From assembly GCA_015061915.1 (NCBI GenBank), contig SUVR01000003.1:62001-126000 (forward strand): a DNA stretch of 64,000 nt, in the 5' to 3' direction. Below the pieces are notes generated by a model. The model ran no database searches and had not been told where the DNA came from. It saw nothing but the letters and a program-made list of their open reading frames with translations. Origin of the DNA: Lentisphaerota bacterium (GTDB lineage: Bacteria > Verrucomicrobiota > Lentisphaeria > Victivallales > UBA1829). Positions 62,407-64,000 of the stretch are shown here, in pieces. Numbering within the stretch: the first letter of the stretch is position 1; the number at the start of each line of letters is the position of its first letter. The position numbers and the translations under genes are program-made.

Positions 62407-63639
62407 TTATGCCTTGACCTTGACTTCCTGGGGAAGTTCGCCAACTTCCCGCATATCCAGCAGGAAGTTCTGTTTTTTCAGTTCCGCCTGAAGGTCGGCA
62501 ACATTCAGCTGATCGGGCGTGATGTTCCGTTCCGCAGCCATAGCAGCTGCCATACCGGCAGATTCACCGCTCATGGCGGCTGCCTGGATCACACGGAAGA
62601 CCTGCCACGCTTCGCCGTCGGAGGCAAGGCAACGGCCCGCCGCCAGTACGCCGGGGAGATCTTTCGCCAGCAGCGCGCGATAGGGCAGACACCACAGATC
62701 GTGTCCGCCGCGCCAGTCCGCCACAACGCCCACGCTGTCTTCAAAGTGGGTGAATTTTTCGTCCGTTTTCACGGTATAAACGCCCTCAATACGGCGGGAC
62801 ATCCGGTGATTGACCATAGCGGGCAGCATGGCGGGGAAGGCGTGCTTTCTGCCGTGTTCCTTCTGGATATCCTTGTAGGCATCCAGCGCCAGTTTGCGGC
62901 TCTGGGTCACAAAGCGGGAGACTTCCTTGCCGTCGATCCCGTGGAAGGGTTCGATCCCTGGGATCTGCCCTGCTCCGGTATCGCTGCAGCCCCAGCCGAT
63001 GAGCTGTGCCAGCGGGGTGCCGTCGTTGGTTTCTGCGGCTTTCTTCGCCGCTTCCATAGAGTAGCCCATGCCCCAGATGGAGATGTAATTGGTGCCGTCC
63101 ACAGTGGGAGTTCCGGCACGCCACGCAATATCGGCGTCCCCGGTGGCGTCCACAAATGCTTTTGCCTTGATCATACCGCGTCCGGACTTGTTTTCCACCA
63201 CGATCGCCGTGGCTCTGCCGGATTCGTCCCGCACGGTCCCGCACAGGAGCGTATCGTACCAGAGGACCACGCCCGCCTGATCCAGCAGTTCATCCATACC
63301 CAGCACAAAAGACATGGGGTTGAAGGCGCAGCCGTAACGGGCGCTGCCTTCCGGATTCTTCCAGTCCGGCACATCGCCGGGACCGTACTTGATACTGGTG
63401 AGGAGCAGTTCCTCGGAGATGCCGAAAGTGACCTGATTGTGGCGGCTGTCACTGAGGGGCAGATAGTAGAGAACGGAACCGATGGTGGCAAGCCCGCCGT
63501 TGAGGATCGTTTTTTCCACGAGTGCGGTCTTCAAGCCCCGTCTTGCGGAAGCCAGAGCGGCGGCGACACCAGCCATACCGGCGCCGGCGACCACAACGTC
63601 ATATTCCGTCACAAAATCGTACTTGCAAGCTGAATCCAT
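62407..63639 (-). CDS. FAD-dependent oxidoreductase
   Basis: 410 residues. The N-terminal Rossmann motif is [23 protein letters not shown], followed by [18 protein letters not shown] (flavin contact). Later [16 protein letters not shown] is typical of the FAD_oxidored family, and the C-terminus carries the FAD-binding [17 protein letters not shown]-type motif. Several similar proteins in PVC bacteria are annotated only as FAD-dependent oxidoreductases; substrate unknown. Good AAGGAG site; 24 bp downstream of RNase Y and 5 bp upstream of oppF. Confidence 0.85.
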   Translation of the reverse strand: MDSACKYDFVTEYDVVVAGAGMAGVAAALASARRGLKTALVEKTILNGGLATIGSVLYYLPLSDSRHNQVTFGISEELLLTSIKYGPGDVPDWKNPEGSARYGCAFNPMSFVLGMDELLDQAGVVLWYDTLLCGTVRDESGRATAIVVENKSGRGMIKAKAFVDATGDADIAWRAGTPTVDGTNYISIWGMGYSMEAAKKAAETNDGTPLAQLIGWGCSDTGAGQIPGIEPFHGIDGKEVSRFVTQSRKLALDAYKDIQKEHGRKHAFPAMLPAMVNHRMSRRIEGVYTVKTDEKFTHFEDSVGVVADWRGGHDLWCLPYRALLAKDLPGVLAAGRCLASDGEAWQVFRVIQAAAMSGESAGMAAAMAAERNITPDQLNVADLQAELKKQNFLLDMREVGELPQEVKVKA

Positions 63640-63663
63640 AATTCCGTATCTCCTTCACCTGAA

Positions 63664-64000
63664 TTATTTTGCGTATTCTACAGCCCGTGTTTCGCGGATG
63701 ATGGAAACCTTGATCTGACCGGGGTAGTTCATTTCTTTTTCGATGCGCAGGCAGATGTCCCGCGCCATCAGATTCGCCTGAGCTTCGGAAACTTTTTCGG
63801 GCTGGACAACCACACGGACTTCTCTGCCCGCCTGGAGCGCAAAGCAGGAATCCACGCCCGGAAATTCCTTGGCGATCGTTTCCAGCTGTTCCAGACGCTT
63901 GAGATAAAGTTCCGTGGTCTCACTGCGGGCGCCGGGACGGGAGGCGCTCAGGGCGTCGCAGGCATTGACCAGAATGCCGTAGATGGAAGTGGCTTCCACT
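63664..64000 (-). CDS. rny: Ribonuclease Y, C-terminal part (gene continues past window)
   Basis: Only the last about 112 codons are visible; the start lies beyond base 64000. The sequence [54 protein letters not shown], and the final [20 protein letters not shown] match the RNase Y C-terminus exactly in order. RNase Y is a membrane-anchored KH-HD endoribonuclease that initiates mRNA decay. Confidence 0.93.
   Translation of the reverse strand, partial: VEATSIYGILVNACDALSASRPGARSETTELYLKRLEQLETIAKEFPGVDSCFALQAGREVRVVVQPEKVSEAQANLMARDICLRIEKEMNYPGQIKVSIIRETRAVEYAK

Overview
The window looks like chromosome from a Gram-negative member of the PVC group, most likely a Lentisphaeria/Victivallis-like gut bacterium. 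This is inference. It rests on the pilin-like protein with an FTLIEMLVVIAIIAVLA N-terminus, a Na+-pumping decarboxylase operon (anaerobic energy metabolism), several lipoproteins, a eukaryotic-like Ser/Thr kinase fused to sensor repeats, and glycosyltransferase genes. No rRNA, tRNA, CRISPR array, transposase or prophage was found. Nearly all DNA is coding, in short operons with frequent ATGA start/stop overlaps.

Layout. 1-4.0 kb: two beta-propeller proteins and comM. 4.0-7.1 kb: surface-polysaccharide genes (GT4 glycosyltransferase, polysaccharide pyruvyl transferase, serine-acetyltransferase-like protein). 7.1-16.9 kb: mixed metabolism (Sel1 protein, PIN-PhoH ATPase, metallo-beta-lactamase fold protein, MFS transporter, PHP phosphoesterase, Gfo/Idh oxidoreductase, LD-carboxypeptidase, lipoprotein hydrolase). 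16.9-19.8 kb: uvrA. 20-25.6 kb: birA-oadG-oadA-oadB, where biotin ligase is transcribed with the biotin-dependent decarboxylase it should modify. 25.8-25.9 kb: a 155-nt perfect four-way palindrome. 26-31.8 kb: SWIM-SNF2 ATPase, polysaccharide deacetylase, sugar isomerase-like protein, endonuclease IV. 31.9-35.4 kb: fabD-fabG-acpP-fabF. 35.5-43.4 kb: LysM lipoprotein, phoH, pgpH-like HD protein, ybeY, corC-like, DUF502, xseA. 43.4-47 kb: two small membrane proteins, a (GCTT)20 microsatellite with flanking repeats, a membrane-anchored MerR-like protein and ribF. 47.2-50.5 kb: the Ser/Thr kinase, divergent from a pseudopilin gene. 50.8-52.1 kb: trpF-like and coaX. 52.3-58.1 kb: a type IV pilus/type II secretion motor operon (two PilB/GspE ATPases, PilT, PilC). 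58.3-61.2 kb: phosphoesterase, GT9 glycosyltransferase, secreted protein. 61.4-64 kb: OppF-type ATPase, FAD oxidoreductase, and the end of RNase Y.

Regulation. About twenty intergenic regions share one promoter form: a TTG-starting -35, a 16-18 bp spacer, and a -10 that is usually TATATT rather than TATAAT. Intrinsic terminators follow several operons.

Most unusual items: the kinase has no lysine at the normal beta-3 position but has one in the glycine-rich loop, at the spacing known from eukaryotic WNK kinases; the 155-nt four-arm palindrome; tandem biotinyl domains in OadA together with a secreted extension on OadB; a lipoprotein that appears to join an ExbD/TolR-like domain to LysM; the GCTT microsatellite; and CCGTCA arrays with roughly helical-turn spacing upstream of coaX and ribF.
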